From Pycnococcus provasolii (Eukaryota; Chlorophyta; Pseudoscourfieldiophyceae; Pseudoscourfieldiales), in NCBI GenBank assembly GCA_049487715.1, contig CP150548.1, positions 930,001-994,000 of the forward strand: a stretch of DNA of 64,000 nt, in the 5' to 3' direction. This document shows positions 29,000-39,200 of the stretch, piece by piece. Position 1 is the stretch's first letter, and each line of letters starts with the position of its first letter. The notes below the pieces were generated by a model that was not told the DNA's origin, searched no databases, and worked only from the letters and a program-made list of their open reading frames with translations. The position numbers were made by a program, and so were the translations under genes.

Positions 29000-31840
29000 A
29001 TGAACTTCTTCCGCAACCGGCGCAAGTCCCATGGGAACGCGGGCCCTGGAGACGGGGATGGTCTCATGGCCTCGGACGGGTTCCTCCCGGCGAGCCCCGG
29101 ATCGCCCGGGGCGAACGCGTCGTCGAACGAGCTCGGCATGCTCGCGTCGGCCGCGATCAGGGAAGTGGCAGAAAGCAACCAGGCGCCAAGTGCTGTCAAC
29201 TGGGACGCAGTCAGCAGCCTCGTCGAGTGGACAAACGAACGAAACGGCGCGCCAGCAGCCGACGTGCTCGCGGAGATCAAGCCCGCTGTCAAGTCGCCAA
29301 GTCCCGCGCAGGCGCTCAGGGCACTCACCGTGCTCGACACCGTCGCTAGGTCCGTCGGCGCGAGTGCGTTTGCCGAGCTCGGAAGCCGCAAGTGGATCCA
29401 GAGGCTTGTTAAGCTCGCGTCGGGCGCATCCGACGGACGCGTGCGCGTCGCCGTGCAGCAACTTCTCGCCGACTGGAGCGTAACATGTCCCAGGACGGGG
29501 TCTGGAAGCAGAGCGCCGTTCGAGAATGCGCTCTCCACGCTCGCAAGGTCGCACGCCATCATGCCGCCGGCGGGAAGCGACGGGAACGGGTGCGTGGGCG
29601 GCATCTTCGTGAGAGGCCGACAGTTTTCGTGGGATGTGCCAGCTGCCGCAGCCTCCGCCACGCCGCCGCGACCGCAGCAGCAGGTTCCGCCGCCGACGCA
29701 CTACACCCCGCCGCCCCCCGTGACGGCGGCGTACAACTCGCCCCCCATGATGGCGATGGGGATGCCCCCGCCCATGGCCACGCCGCAGCAGGCTATGCAG
29801 CCGGCGATGGCGGCGGCTCAGCAGCCGCTGTCTCCGTCCGAGCTCGTGTCGCGCATGCGTGGCGACCTCGACGACCTAGGGCGGGCGTGCAGCAAGATGC
29901 GCGAGAGTGCGTCGGATGTGCAGGCGGTGCAGCAGGTGGCTGAGCAGTCAGCCGGGACGTTCGAGCGGTGCCTGCGCTGGCAGGAGGGCGTCTCGTCTCT
30001 CCTCGAGCAGCCGCTCAGCGAGGGGGACCTCATGTCCGTGCTCGACATGAACGATCGGCTCAACACGCTCATCCCTCGTTGGCAGGCTCTGCTGTCGTCG
30101 TCGACGGGGGAGCACAGCGAGGAGAGCAGTGAGGGCGTAGCCAGCCGCCGTCTGACGGCGGACGACCTCATGGATAGCGACTTTGGCGTGATGGGTGGCG
30201 GCGCGGGGGTGCTGCCCCCGTCGTCGTCATCAGCCAGCGACGCGGCGGAACTCGAGGCGCTTCGTCGCGAGCTTGCCACCGCCAAGGCGACAGCCGCGGC
30301 GGAGCTCGCATCCGCGGCGGCGGCACATGCCGAGGAGGTGGCGAACGTCAAGAGCCTTGCGGTGAACAAGCTGAAGGAGCTGCAGAGGGAGAACGAGGAG
30401 CTGAGGACGGCTGCTGCTGGCGGTGGAGGTGGAGGAGGAGGCGGAGATGATGCGAGCCAAGCGGATGACGGCGCGGCGGAGAAGGTGGCGACGGCGGTGA
30501 AGGCGGCGGAGGTGGCGGAGATGCGTGCGGCAGAGCTCGAGGCTGAGGTGGCGCAGGGAGTCGCGTCGCTGAATGCGGCGCGAGGCGAGATGGAGGCTCT
30601 TCGCGTGAAAATGGCGGCGCTCGAGGCGGAGGCTTCGAACGTGATGGCGCTGAAATCTCGCGCCGAGGCTTCGGAAGCGGCGGCGAAGAGGATGGAGCTT
30701 GAGCTCAGGAAGGAGAGCGTGCTGCGCAAGAAGGCGTACAACCAGATTAGGGAGCTGCGCGGGAACATCCGCGTCGTCGCGCGCGTGAGGCCAGCCACCG
30801 CCGGTTCCAGCGAGCACGTTCAGTCGGCTGGCGAAGGTAGGTCTTGCACCGTGTCCGACGAGTACACGTGCCAGCTGCTGCACGACGACGCACGCGGCGA
30901 CTCGCAGATGCGGCGCTACGAGTTTGACGCCTGCTTGCCCGAGGGCACGACGCAGGAGCAGGTGTACGACGAGGTTGGCGACGTGGTGCAGAGCGCCCTC
31001 GACGGATACAAGGTTTGCGTATTTGCGTACGGGCAGACGGGCAGCGGCAAGACGCACACGATGGTGGGCAGCGACGACGCGCCAGGCTTGCTGCCACGCT
31101 GCGCGCGGCAGATGTTTGCCGGCGGCGACTCGAAGGGCTGCGTGACGGTGAGGTGCCAGATTCTCGAGCTCTACCAGGACAACTTGGTTGACCTGCTGCA
31201 CAGCGGCAGCAAGGGATCGGCGTTGACGATTCGCCGCGACGCCTCGACTGGCAACGTGTCGGTTGAGAATGCCGAGACGGTGACGTGCACGGACGCCGAC
31301 GCACTGTTGGACGTGTGCAAGAAGGCGTTTTCGAGAAGGGCCACCGCGTCGACGAAGATGAACGTCGAGTCGAGCCGAAGCCACCTGATGCTGATGTTTT
31401 CCACGGAGCACGTCGCCGACAACACGGGTGCCATTTCCAAGGGCAAGCTCACGCTGGTGGACTTGGCGGGAAGCGAGCGCGTGAAGAAGAGCGGCGCGGA
31501 GGGCAAGCTGCTGGACGAGGCGAAGGCGATCAACCAGAGCCTGAGCGCGCTCGGCGACGTCGTGAGCGCGTTGACGAAGGGCGAGAAGCACATCCCCTAC
31601 AGGAACTCGAGGCTGACGCAGCTGATGAGCGATAGTCTGGGTGGGCAGGCGAAGACGCTGATGATTGTGAACGTGAGCCCGCTTGGCGAGGACAGCTCGG
31701 AGACGAAAAATAGCCTGGACTATGCCAGCCGAGTGAAGCTGGTGACGAACGACGCTTCTAAGAGCATTGAGACGAAAACTGTCCTGGCTTTGAAGAAGGA
31801 GGTGGATGAGCTGAAGAAGAAGCTTCTTTCGAGTAAGTAG
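29000..31840 (+). CDS. VHS(-GAT-like) domain fused to a C-terminal kinesin-14 motor
   Basis: The protein is 946 aa from the ATG at 29000 (MNFFRNRRK). Residues ~45-165 match a VHS domain, including NWDAVSSLVEWTNE, the ALTVLDTVARSVGA helix and a final LLADWS. A Pro/Ala/Met-rich linker follows. Residues ~275-366 look like a GAT-type three-helix bundle (LSEGDLMSVLDMNDRLNTLI). A coiled coil spans ~410-580. The kinesin motor begins after the neck RELRGNIRVVARVRP at ~585, with P-loop GQTGSGKTHTM near 677, switch I SSRSH and switch II LVDLAGSE. A neck N-terminal to a C-terminal motor is the hallmark of minus-end-directed kinesin-14. VHS-GAT modules in TOM1/GGA/HRS-type proteins bind ubiquitin and endosomal cargo, so this could couple vesicle cargo to microtubules. 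The VHS is clear, the GAT tentative. Confidence 0.88.
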   Translation: MNFFRNRRKSHGNAGPGDGDGLMASDGFLPASPGSPGANASSNELGMLASAAIREVAESNQAPSAVNWDAVSSLVEWTNERNGAPAADVLAEIKPAVKSPSPAQALRALTVLDTVARSVGASAFAELGSRKWIQRLVKLASGASDGRVRVAVQQLLADWSVTCPRTGSGSRAPFENALSTLARSHAIMPPAGSDGNGCVGGIFVRGRQFSWDVPAAAASATPPRPQQQVPPPTHYTPPPPVTAAYNSPPMMAMGMPPPMATPQQAMQPAMAAAQQPLSPSELVSRMRGDLDDLGRACSKMRESASDVQAVQQVAEQSAGTFERCLRWQEGVSSLLEQPLSEGDLMSVLDMNDRLNTLIPRWQALLSSSTGEHSEESSEGVASRRLTADDLMDSDFGVMGGGAGVLPPSSSSASDAAELEALRRELATAKATAAAELASAAAAHAEEVANVKSLAVNKLKELQRENEELRTAAAGGGGGGGGGDDASQADDGAAEKVATAVKAAEVAEMRAAELEAEVAQGVASLNAARGEMEALRVKMAALEAEASNVMALKSRAEASEAAAKRMELELRKESVLRKKAYNQIRELRGNIRVVARVRPATAGSSEHVQSAGEGRSCTVSDEYTCQLLHDDARGDSQMRRYEFDACLPEGTTQEQVYDEVGDVVQSALDGYKVCVFAYGQTGSGKTHTMVGSDDAPGLLPRCARQMFAGGDSKGCVTVRCQILELYQDNLVDLLHSGSKGSALTIRRDASTGNVSVENAETVTCTDADALLDVCKKAFSRRATASTKMNVESSRSHLMLMFSTEHVADNTGAISKGKLTLVDLAGSERVKKSGAEGKLLDEAKAINQSLSALGDVVSALTKGEKHIPYRNSRLTQLMSDSLGGQAKTLMIVNVSPLGEDSSETKNSLDYASRVKLVTNDASKSIETKTVLALKKEVDELKKKLLSSK

Positions 31841-31943
31841 CAGCTCCTCCTCCAAACCAAAAGAAAGTAGTCACCATGTAATGCCCGTACTCTTGTTTAT
31901 ATAGATTCCCTTCGGTGAATATGTTTTTAATCCCAGATAACCT

Positions 31944-32200
31944 GAAGTAAGTAAGTAAGTAAGTACGTTTTACACATGTGATTACGACAGAGGCAGACGC
32001 GCGTCGTCAGAGGAGGAGGACAGAATGGAGGTGGATGAAGTAAGTAAGTAAGTAAGTACGTTTTACACATGTGATTACGACAGAGGCAGACGCGCGTCGT
32101 CAGAGGAGGAGGACAGAATGAAGGTGGATGAAGTAAGTAAGTAAGTAAGTACGTTTTACACATGTGATTACGACAGAGGCAGACGCGCGTCGTCGGAGGA
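31944..32200. repeat. Three tandem 93-bp repeats covering the RPC5 stop codon
   Basis: A 93-bp unit starts at 31944, 32037 and 32130. It begins with (GTAA)n-type microsatellite and contains the complement of the last eight codons plus stop of the RPC5-like gene (DDARLPLS-stop), so the gene's 3' end is present about three times in tandem, the extra copies lying downstream of the real stop. Confidence 0.9.
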
Positions 32201-33115
32201 GTCGTCCATGTCGTCGTCGTCAACATGATCGTCGTCGTTGGAATCATCGTCGTCGTTGGAATCGTCGTCGTTGGATGTTGTCGTCGTGTGCTCGCTCTTG
32301 AGCGCTTGCCCGGTGCCGTTAGGCTGCTTGCCGCTTGCTCCTGATGGAGGGTGATTCGGGGCTGACGGAGGAGGCCCAAGAGAGGCTAGCACACCCGTTG
32401 GCGATAGCTTAAGGAGTTCGCTTGGTGCGGATAACGCCGATGCGACGAGTGGCGCGGCACTTGCGACGACTGGCTGCGCCGGCCTCCACCTTTCCTCCTC
32501 CTCGCGCCGGCGTAGGTGCGCATGACTCTGCTGTCGCAGTTCAGCCTGCCTTTCCGTTTCTCGCGTACGAACGGACGTGGTGATGCGAATGAGGTTGCTG
32601 GAGTCTTCCTTTAGGACGGAGGACGGAGCTGCTGCTGCCCCTGCTGCCCCTCCTCCTGCTCCTGACGGGTCGTCGTCGTCGTCGTCGTCGTGGTGGTTCT
32701 CGTCGTCTGGCTGTGATTGTTGTTGAGAGTTGTACTGTGGGTTGGTTACGGCTGGTAGTATCTGCACACCCGCCTCCACGGGAACGAGCACGAGCGAGCG
32801 GCCGTCGTCAGCCCACATCGCCGCGAGCGAGCGCGTCGTGTGCGTCGACGTTGCGAGCGACGACGTGCGAGCGCGCGCGTTGACATGCCGCGTGTCGAAT
32901 GCGGACGTTTCGTTGAGCGTCGTTTCCACAAGTCCGCACACGGGCTTGTGCTGCATGTGCGTGACGTCGGCATGCTCGTACGCGCGCGTCGGAGGTCGGA
33001 GCGGGTACTGGAACACGAGAGGCTGGTAGGACGCTGGCAACGAGGGCGCGAGGTGGAGCGGGATGGAACGCACGACGGGGTCAGCATTATTATTGGGGGA
33101 GGAGGGGGACGCCAT
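32168..33115 (-). CDS. RNA polymerase III subunit RPC5/Rpc37-like
   Basis: The protein is 315 aa from the ATG at 33115 (MASPSSPNNNADPVV). Residues ~10-45 contain the family's opening block, DPVVRSIPLHL then QYPLRPPTRAYE, matching the Sin/RPC5 N-terminal domain; the region to ~110 also fits. The remainder is acidic and low-complexity, ending in repeated Asp/Ser runs. Length is close to yeast Rpc37 (about 280 aa) rather than the longer animal POLR3E. Rpc37 forms a heterodimer with Rpc53 on Pol III and acts in initiation, termination and reinitiation at tRNA and 5S genes in the nucleus. The gene follows the TLC gene on the same strand, 150 bp away. Confidence 0.8.
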   Translation of the reverse strand: MASPSSPNNNADPVVRSIPLHLAPSLPASYQPLVFQYPLRPPTRAYEHADVTHMQHKPVCGLVETTLNETSAFDTRHVNARARTSSLATSTHTTRSLAAMWADDGRSLVLVPVEAGVQILPAVTNPQYNSQQQSQPDDENHHDDDDDDDPSGAGGGAAGAAAAPSSVLKEDSSNLIRITTSVRTRETERQAELRQQSHAHLRRREEEERWRPAQPVVASAAPLVASALSAPSELLKLSPTGVLASLGPPPSAPNHPPSGASGKQPNGTGQALKSEHTTTTSNDDDSNDDDDSNDDDHVDDDDMDDSSDDARLPLS

Positions 33116-33204
33116 CAGAGAGGGCAATGGCGGCGGGCTTGGATGAAGGAAGGAGAAGAAGGAGAAGAACGAGGGAACTGGGACTGCCTGGCCCTGGCCC
33201 TGGG

Positions 33205-33229
33205 GGTTAGGGTTAGGGTTAGGGTTAGG
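33205..33229. promoter_or_regulatory. TTAGGG run upstream of RPC5-like gene
   Basis: Four TTAGGG units lie about 90 bp upstream of the minus-strand ATG at 33115, within the 150-bp gap to the TLC gene. Confidence 0.45.
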
Positions 33230-33267
33230 AGAAAGAAAAATGCTTCTTACTTACACGAACCTTGGAG

Positions 33268-34143
33268 TTATGCCTTTTTCTGCGTCCTCCGCTTCGCCCG
33301 GAACTTGATGTAACCTGTGACGATGCCGTGCGCCCACTGCCAGCTCACGCTTATCGTAATAAATACCATGAGGTACACGAATGTGCAGAACGGCTGAGGA
33401 CTGATGAAAGAGAGAGGAACGTCGCCGCCCGTGCGCAAGTTGTAACGCGTGTACCACACGTAGATGTGGCGCAGCGTGAAACCTGGCGCGTAAAAGACGC
33501 GGCAAAGCACGTATAGCAAGGTGTAAGGCAAGCTCAGTGACTCGTACAGCCGCTTGAGATCCCTGGAGGTTGCCAGCGCGGCGTCGGTCCGTTTTTCGGA
33601 CAGCTTTTTCGAAGCGATGCGCGCAAACTCCCAAGGAAGCTGCAGCGGGTTTGTCAGCTCTCCAAAAAGAATGGCGTTCACTGTCAACCACTGAGTCGTC
33701 GAAAGCAACCGCGTCGTCGCGATCGTGCCCAAGCTGCCGACATGGTGGCAGTAGTAAAGCCAGTTGGGCTCGAACGTCGCCATGAACGCAAAGTCGTACA
33801 GAAAGTAGCCAAACGCAACGTCGTGCGTGAGCATGGAAAGCGGCGTCACGTCAATGCTCATCAGCGACCACCCTTGCTTAAAACCCGCCTCGAAGTACAC
33901 GAGCGCGCCCAGGGTGACGACGATCACGGCGTGCGTGAACGCGGCGACGCGGTTCGTGAACTGGATGCGTAGAAGCTTGGAGTGAAGCCGCTCGAGCTTG
34001 GAAGCGAACGGGAGGAAGTAGGCTATGGCTGTGACGGCGGTGAAGAAGACGAACGATAGTATGGAGTTGTTGAGAAGGGAGGAGAAAGGCGGAGAGGCGG
34101 GGTCGGTGGAGAAGAGACGGAGAAAAGAGTAGTCGGCGGCCAT
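33268..34143 (-). CDS. TLC-domain membrane protein (TLCD4/TMEM56-like)
   Basis: The protein is 291 aa from the ATG at 34143 (MAADYSFLRLF). It has about six or seven hydrophobic segments over its length and the TLC-family HH motif in YYCHHVGSL, followed by GELTNPLQLPWEFAR, a match to the TLCD4-type segment (SEFSTPFVN in relatives). A basic C-terminus (KFRAKRRTQKKA) ends the protein. TLC proteins act in ER or Golgi membranes, in ceramide synthesis (Lag1) or membrane lipid composition; this one resembles the non-ceramide-synthase subgroup. The part of the gene up to 33913 lies in an inverted duplication whose other arm carries only the first ~75 codons. Confidence 0.85.
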   Translation of the reverse strand: MAADYSFLRLFSTDPASPPFSSLLNNSILSFVFFTAVTAIAYFLPFASKLERLHSKLLRIQFTNRVAAFTHAVIVVTLGALVYFEAGFKQGWSLMSIDVTPLSMLTHDVAFGYFLYDFAFMATFEPNWLYYCHHVGSLGTIATTRLLSTTQWLTVNAILFGELTNPLQLPWEFARIASKKLSEKRTDAALATSRDLKRLYESLSLPYTLLYVLCRVFYAPGFTLRHIYVWYTRYNLRTGGDVPLSFISPQPFCTFVYLMVFITISVSWQWAHGIVTGYIKFRAKRRTQKKA

Positions 34144-36009
34144 GGTGGTGAGGATGTTTTTTTTGTGGATGATCTATATCTTCTCGGTGTGCTTGTGTTG
34201 CCAGTGGTGGTGTGGTGGTGTGGTGGTTGGTGTGTTTGGTTGCTTGCCACCGTAAGTACTGCACAAAATCTTTTCTGTACAATGTCACTATGCGTTTAGG
34301 GGTTACGGCTCTGTGGCTCAATGGTAGAGCAATTGATTCCAGAAATTTCCTGAAAACAACTCCCTGCGAAATGAAAATTTCGCGGAAAAATTTTCGAGTG
34401 CGACAACTCAATAGGTTGTGGGTTCGATTCCTGCCAGGGTCTTGTTCGAAATAAATGCAAATTTCGATCAACCTAACTTCGACGTCTTAACGACGTACTG
34501 GCGTCTTTTTTTTTGCTTACAGTTACCACCATTCGCCCGGACGAGTGCGTCGGAGGACACTCAGGATAGCGACAAAGCACGGCGTACTATGGTAGTTAGT
34601 ACCCCGAAACGTGCGTCTATTTCGAACGTGGTATGTGGTTTTCCTAAAGGACGGACCACTTGTTTAAAAATTTCCGTTCAAAAATCGGTATTTTGGGATC
34701 CGCCGCGAAGTGAACTGTCTTAGAGCTACGACCAAATAAATGGGTGGATTTCGCCCCGCGCGCGTAAGTTTAGGTTGTGCGAAAAACCGCTCAGCCCCCA
34801 ACCTCCGACTAGAAAAAAAGACTCCTTGGACAGTTCCTTTGCGGCCTTGCACACCGGCCGGTGTTGCATCGCGCTGATTAAGGTGGTCAAGAGCCCGAAC
34901 GCGGACCTGATAGCTTGCAAGCTCTTGCCAGCTCGCGGCAAGGTGGGGTCTTTTTTTCCTTGGACCGACCGTGACGGACACCACGTTCATGTGGTGAGAA
35001 CCTTGTCATGCAGCCCGGCGACGTCGCGCGCAAGCTCTTCGCGCAAATCGACCTTAACGGCGACGGCGTGCTCTCGGCTCAGGAGATGCGCGCGTATTTG
35101 GAACGCAACGGCGAAGAAGAGCTCGGGAACGCCATCTTCGCGCAGCTCGACGTCGACGGAGACGGCGTAGTTACGCTCGAAGAGTTTCTGCAAGGGTTCG
35201 GCAAAATGAGAAACAAGCTCGCGAAAGTAGTTGACAAGAGTTCGCCGGTGTTTCGCGCAGTGTCGCTAGAGTGGCTCGAGCAGCTCGTGCAAGACAACGC
35301 AGGGACGACGCACAGCTGGGAGGTGAGCAAGGAGTTCATGAACGAGGAGGATGGCGGTGGTCAGGATGGGAAGTTGACTGTGACGCCTGAGAATCTCGAA
35401 ATGCACCGCACAAAGCGACGCACCGCTGAGAAAGCAAAGAGCGGTAAGCCTGTGCCCGTGACATACTGTGAGATACCTTTCGAGCACATGTACACGACGG
35501 ACATCGTCGAGTGCTTCGTGCGCTCGCTCGCACGGACAGAGCACAAGAGTTACGCGCAAGCGAAGAACCTACCTGTCGGCACGCCGACGTACTTCATATC
35601 GCACGCGTGGAGTAGCCGGTTTGTGGACCTCGTGAAGAGCGTGGCTTCTGCCCTCGCGGGTGCTGCGAAGAACGATACGTTCGTTTGGCTTGACATATTC
35701 GCCATCAACCAGGACGATACGGGCGGAGTGTCTTCAGCCATGGCTGAGCTCGACGACGGCAGGACGCTCGCTGGTACGATAGCGACGTCTCGCGCAACGC
35801 TCGTCGTGCTGGATAAAGATCGCGTCATTCCGTTGACGAGGTTGTGGTGCCTGTACGAGATCGGGTCGACACCACCGCAGAAGCTGCAACTCGTCACGCA
35901 CGGGTTCTCGGAAAAAGACGTGTCGCAGCACATTCGCAACATCGACGCGGAGACGGCGCTGTGCTTTTCGGAAGCCGATAATAAGATGATTCGCGGCGAA
36001 ATCACGGGC
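33913..36009. repeat. Left arm of a 2.1-kb inverted duplication (palindrome 2)
   Basis: This arm is complementary to 39580-41729. It holds the first ~77 codons of the TLC gene, the tRNA-Trp gene and the first ~334 codons of the EF-hand/TIR-like gene. Over the shared coding part, paired positions sum to 75589 without indels; the tRNA-to-ATG interval is about 44 bp longer in the right arm. The inner edge is exact at a shared GAAATCACGGGC. Confidence 0.93.
34307..34442 (+). tRNA. tRNA-Trp (CCA) with ~64-nt intron
   Basis: The acceptor GGCTCTG pairs with CAGGGTC (two wobbles). D-arm GCTC-AATGGTA-GAGC, anticodon stem ATTGA/TCAAT, T-arm GTGGG-TTCGATT-CCTGC and a variable loop AGGTT all fold canonically. 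The anticodon loop reads TTCCAG before the insertion, giving anticodon CCA. An intron of about 64 nt (roughly 34343-34406) lies next to position 37, the usual place for nuclear tRNA introns. A-box and B-box promoters are internal. The mature length is about 72 nt plus CCA, which is not encoded. An identical copy lies in inverse orientation at 41191-41326. Confidence 0.92.
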
Positions 36010-36264
36010 GAATGTTTTCAGCGGCGCCACTCACTAGCGCATTTTTACTTGATGCTCGTAAATTTCGACGGGTTTATTGCAGCGTGTTTCATTCATCATA
36101 CAATCAGTTTACAAAAGAGCAATATGTCGCTCCCTGGATTACATAGTGCTTCATACATCCCACACGCGAACCGTCTTGTCACCGCCCGCGGAGACGATGC
36201 GCGTACCATCCGACGAATACGATGCGGAGCTCACCCCAAGAGAATGGCCTTCCAGCACAGATAG
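35008..36264 (+). pseudogene. Truncated EF-hand/TIR-like gene (partial copy of the NLR-like receptor)
   Basis: From the ATG at 35008 about 334 codons match the N-terminus of the long receptor at 36151-40581, with few substitutions (for example Arg/Cys in the TY(C/R)E block and Gly-Thr/Gly-Glu before PTYF). At 36009 homology stops; the frame runs 84 codons into unrelated sequence, the last part antisense to the receptor's WD40 end, and stops at 36264. Both EF-hands and the entire TIR-like domain, including RLWCLYEIG, are intact; NACHT and WD40 are absent. It could be a nonfunctional by-product or an expressed TIR-only protein that modifies signalling. Its promoter region is also duplicated, so transcription is plausible. 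Confidence 0.75.
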
Positions 36265-39200
36265 ACACGCGCCCGTCATCGCGTCCCAGATGCGAACGCT
36301 CTTGTCCCTGCTCGCGGAGACGATGCGCGTATCATCCGCGGAATACGATGCGGAATTCACCCAATCAGAATGGTCTTCCAGCACAGATAGACACGCGCCG
36401 GTCGTCGCGTCCCACACGCGAACGGTCCTGTCCCAGCTCGCGGAGACGATGCGCGTACCATCCGCGGAATACGATGCGGAATGCACCTCATCAGAATGGC
36501 CTTCCAGCACAGATATACACGCGTCGGTCGTCGCGTCCCACACGCGAACGGTCGAGTCGTCGCTCGCGGAGACGATGCGCGTACCATCCGACGAATACGA
36601 GGCGGAATTCACATTTTGAGAATGCCCATCCAGCACAGATATGCACGCGCCGGTCGTCGCGTCCCACACGCGAACGGTCTTATCGTGACTCGCGGAGACG
36701 ATGCGCGTACCATCCGCGGAATACGAGGCGGAAGTCACAGGACCAGAATGGTCTTCCAGCACAGATAGACACGCGCCGGTCGTCGCGTCCCACACGCGAA
36801 CAGTCCTGTCCCAGCTCGCGGAGACGATGCGCGTCCCATCCGCGGAATACGAGGCGGAAGTCACCCCAAGAGAATGGCCTTCCAGCACAGATAGACACGC
36901 GCCGGTCGTCGCGTCCCAGACGTGAACGAGCGAGTACGATGTGGAGACGATTCGCGTCCCATCCGCGGAATACGAGGCGGAATTCACATAAGCAGAATGG
37001 CCTTCCAGCACAGATATACACGCGCCGGTCGTCGCGTCCCACACGCGAACGGTCTTATCGTGACTCGCGGAGACGATGCGCGTCCCATCCGCGGAATACG
37101 ATGCGGAATTCACCCAAATCGAATGGCCTATCAGCACAGATATGCACGCGCCGGTCGTCACGTCCCACACGCGTACACTCTTGTCCTTGCTCGCGGAGAC
37201 GATGCGCGTCCCATCCGCGGAATACGATGCGGAAAACACCCGATCAGAATGGTCTTCCAGCACAGACACACACGCGCCGGTCGTCGCGTCCCACACGCGA
37301 ACGGTCGAGTCGTCGCTCGCGGAGACGATGCGCGTACCATCCGCGGAATACGAGGCGGAATTCACAGGACCAGAATGGTCTTCCAGCACAGATACACATG
37401 CGCCGGTCGTCGCGTCCCACACGCGAACGGTCGAGTCGTCGCTCGCGGAGACGATGCGCGTTCCATCCGCGGAATACGATGCGGATGTCACCCAAATCGA
37501 ATGGCCTTCCAGCACAGATACACATGCGCCGGTCGTCGCGTCCCAGACGCGAACGGTGTTGTCGTCGCTCGCGGAGACGATGCGCGTCCCATCCGCGGAA
37601 TACGAGGCGGAATTCACATAAGCAGAATGGCCTTCCAGCACAGATATACACGCGCCGGTCGTCGCGTCCCACACGCGAACAGTCTTGTCGTCACTCGCGG
37701 AGACGATGCGCGTACCATCCGCGGAATACGATGCGGAAGTCACCCTAGCAGAATGACCTTCCAGCACAGATATACACGCGCCGGTCGTCGCGTCCCAGAC
37801 GCGAACGGTCTTGTCCCAGCTCGCGGAGACGATGCGCGTATCATCCGCGGAATACGATGCGGATTCCACAATACCAGAATGGCCTTTCATATTGTTCAAT
37901 ATCGTAGCGTCAATATCCACGCGAGCAGGTAAGCATGCCGTACAACAAGATGACAGCACCCTCTGTCCTGGACTCTGATACCATGCACTCGTACACGGCA
38001 GATTCGCCACAATCACTCCAGCCTGCGAATAATTCCCAACTCCCCATCGAAGCACCCGAACAAAGGCATGCAGCGACTCGACGGTCGTCCCCAAGCCAGT
38101 AGCATAATCTGCCAACTTTTCCTTCGCTTCCAAAAGCGCCTTTTCCAGGCGCAGCAATTCCACCACGAGCACGCCTCTTCGACCTGCATCCATTTGGCGA
38201 TTCAACCACAGACCCGCAAACTCTGTCGCACACCAACGTGACCCCTCGTATCCCTCAGGAATCATCGACGCCTCCTTTTGACGCTCAACCAAAAACGCGG
38301 CATGCCACTCCTTCATCACATCTATCGTCAACGTCTCATCACCACCATGCTGCATCCTCTCAACCGCTTCGGTCAAGTGCACGTGTGCATGTCGCAAGGA
38401 ATACGCCACAGCCGGCCCCTTCTCGTCGTCGCCACGTTTCAGAACGTCCAGGCACGATCGCGCCAGCTCACGATGTCCACGAAACACGTCTGCTGCGTGC
38501 TCACCTGATCGCTTCGTGTCTCCTAAAAATTCACGCAACGACAAGTGCAACGTCTGCAGCAGGTGATCGCGCTCCTCGAACAGAAGTCCCCAGCCAGGTA
38601 GGCGTTTGCACGTCTCTCGCAAACGCAATCGATCAACATGCGCCGACGAGAGAGGTTCGCGCGAAGCGAGCACAATGTCAATCAGCCTACGAACTTCCTC
38701 GTCGTTATTCGCTGCGCGATCAAACCAAAGCTTATACGCAGCATCAACATCCTCAGGTGGTTCCAAGCTTGTCCCGTATCGCTTGACAAACTCGCGAGCA
38801 ACAATCTGGTACACCTTTATGCTCTGCATGTTGCGCATCGCCTCTTCCCAGGGTCCTGGAACGCGACTCTCCTCCTTTTCCACTTCCACCGGGGCCGGTC
38901 CAAGAACCTGTGCAGGCTCCATCACGCGCATGCCACCCTCCCAATCGTGCTCCAGCACGCGTCGACGAGGATACTCACCATCCGCATCTGGGCGCGTCGT
39001 CACAAGCACAGAAACACTCGAGCGCACATCACGAGCGAGATGCCGAAGCAACCCGACTGCAGCATTGGAGATGTGCCGGTCATCGTCCGCCTCGTCGAGC
39101 GCATCCAGCAAAATCACCGCATGCTTTTGAATTTTAGCAAGCATTTTCAGCGGATACACCAAAAGCGCAATCACTGCGACATCCGGGTCGACGAGCGCCT

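Noticed and set aside
30230-31855. A 541-codon minus-strand frame opposite the kinesin motor
   Set aside because: The plus strand encodes a textbook kinesin motor; the minus frame is a high-GC shadow.
31927-32379. A 150-codon minus frame with repeated CLCRNHMCKTYLLTYLL-like segments
   Set aside because: It results from the 93-bp repeats and the (GTAA)n tract and overlaps the true RPC5 end in another frame.
36222-37932. Two long plus-strand frames of Ser/Arg-rich repeats opposite the WD40 array
   Set aside because: They mirror the 126-bp WD40 units and have no independent support; the minus frame has clear WD40 motifs.
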